The translations under genes and the position numbers were made by a program. A stretch of 6,137 nucleotides of DNA from Devosia sp. (lineage in GTDB: Bacteria; Pseudomonadota; Alphaproteobacteria; Rhizobiales; Devosiaceae): assembly GCA_011322005.1 (NCBI GenBank), contig DROE01000022.1:1-6137 (forward strand), read 5' to 3'. Under the pieces are notes generated by a model. That model was given only the letters and a program-made list of their open reading frames with translations. It was not told the origin of the DNA and ran no database searches. This document shows positions 6,113 through 6,137 of the stretch, piece after piece (the first letter of the stretch is position 1; every line of letters starts with the position of its first letter).

Positions 6113-6137
6113 CCAATAGATAATACTCAGACAATTG

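Overview
The window looks like ordinary chromosome from an alphaproteobacterium, most likely of the Hyphomicrobiales (Rhizobiales). The reasons are the moderately high GC content, the rhizobial style of the MoaA sequence, the divergent cobS/cobT pair, and a membrane histidine kinase of the DivJ/PleC/PdhS type known from alphaproteobacterial cell-cycle control. The genus cannot be named from this sequence. There are no mobile elements, CRISPR arrays, tRNAs or rRNAs.

Layout from left to right. Bases 1-175 hold no gene I can support, only a 12-bp palindrome. cobS (minus strand) and cobT (plus strand) diverge from a roughly 120-bp intergenic region. Together they carry out the last assembly steps of cobalamin: CobT makes the alpha-ribazole phosphate lower-ligand precursor, and CobS joins it to adenosylcobinamide-GDP. 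cobT converges with a 515-residue six-pass membrane histidine kinase gene (minus). Divergent from the kinase is a small membrane-anchored or secreted staphylococcal-nuclease-like protein (plus). It is followed by an Lrp/AsnC-family regulator closely resembling E. coli DecR (plus). That gene converges with moaA (minus), the radical-SAM GTP 3',8-cyclase of molybdenum cofactor synthesis. Past moaA, near the right edge, is an intrinsic terminator oriented for a minus-strand gene that lies beyond the window.

Only cobS and cobT form an obvious functional unit. The kinase, nuclease, DecR-like regulator and moaA look like independent single-gene units. I see no previously undescribed system. The points worth a second look are local: a perfect hairpin that swallows the kinase start codon, a CtrA-like box inside a candidate promoter of that kinase, a G6 tract that leaves the nuclease with only a poorly supported TTG start, and an AT-rich inverted repeat in front of the DecR-like gene.
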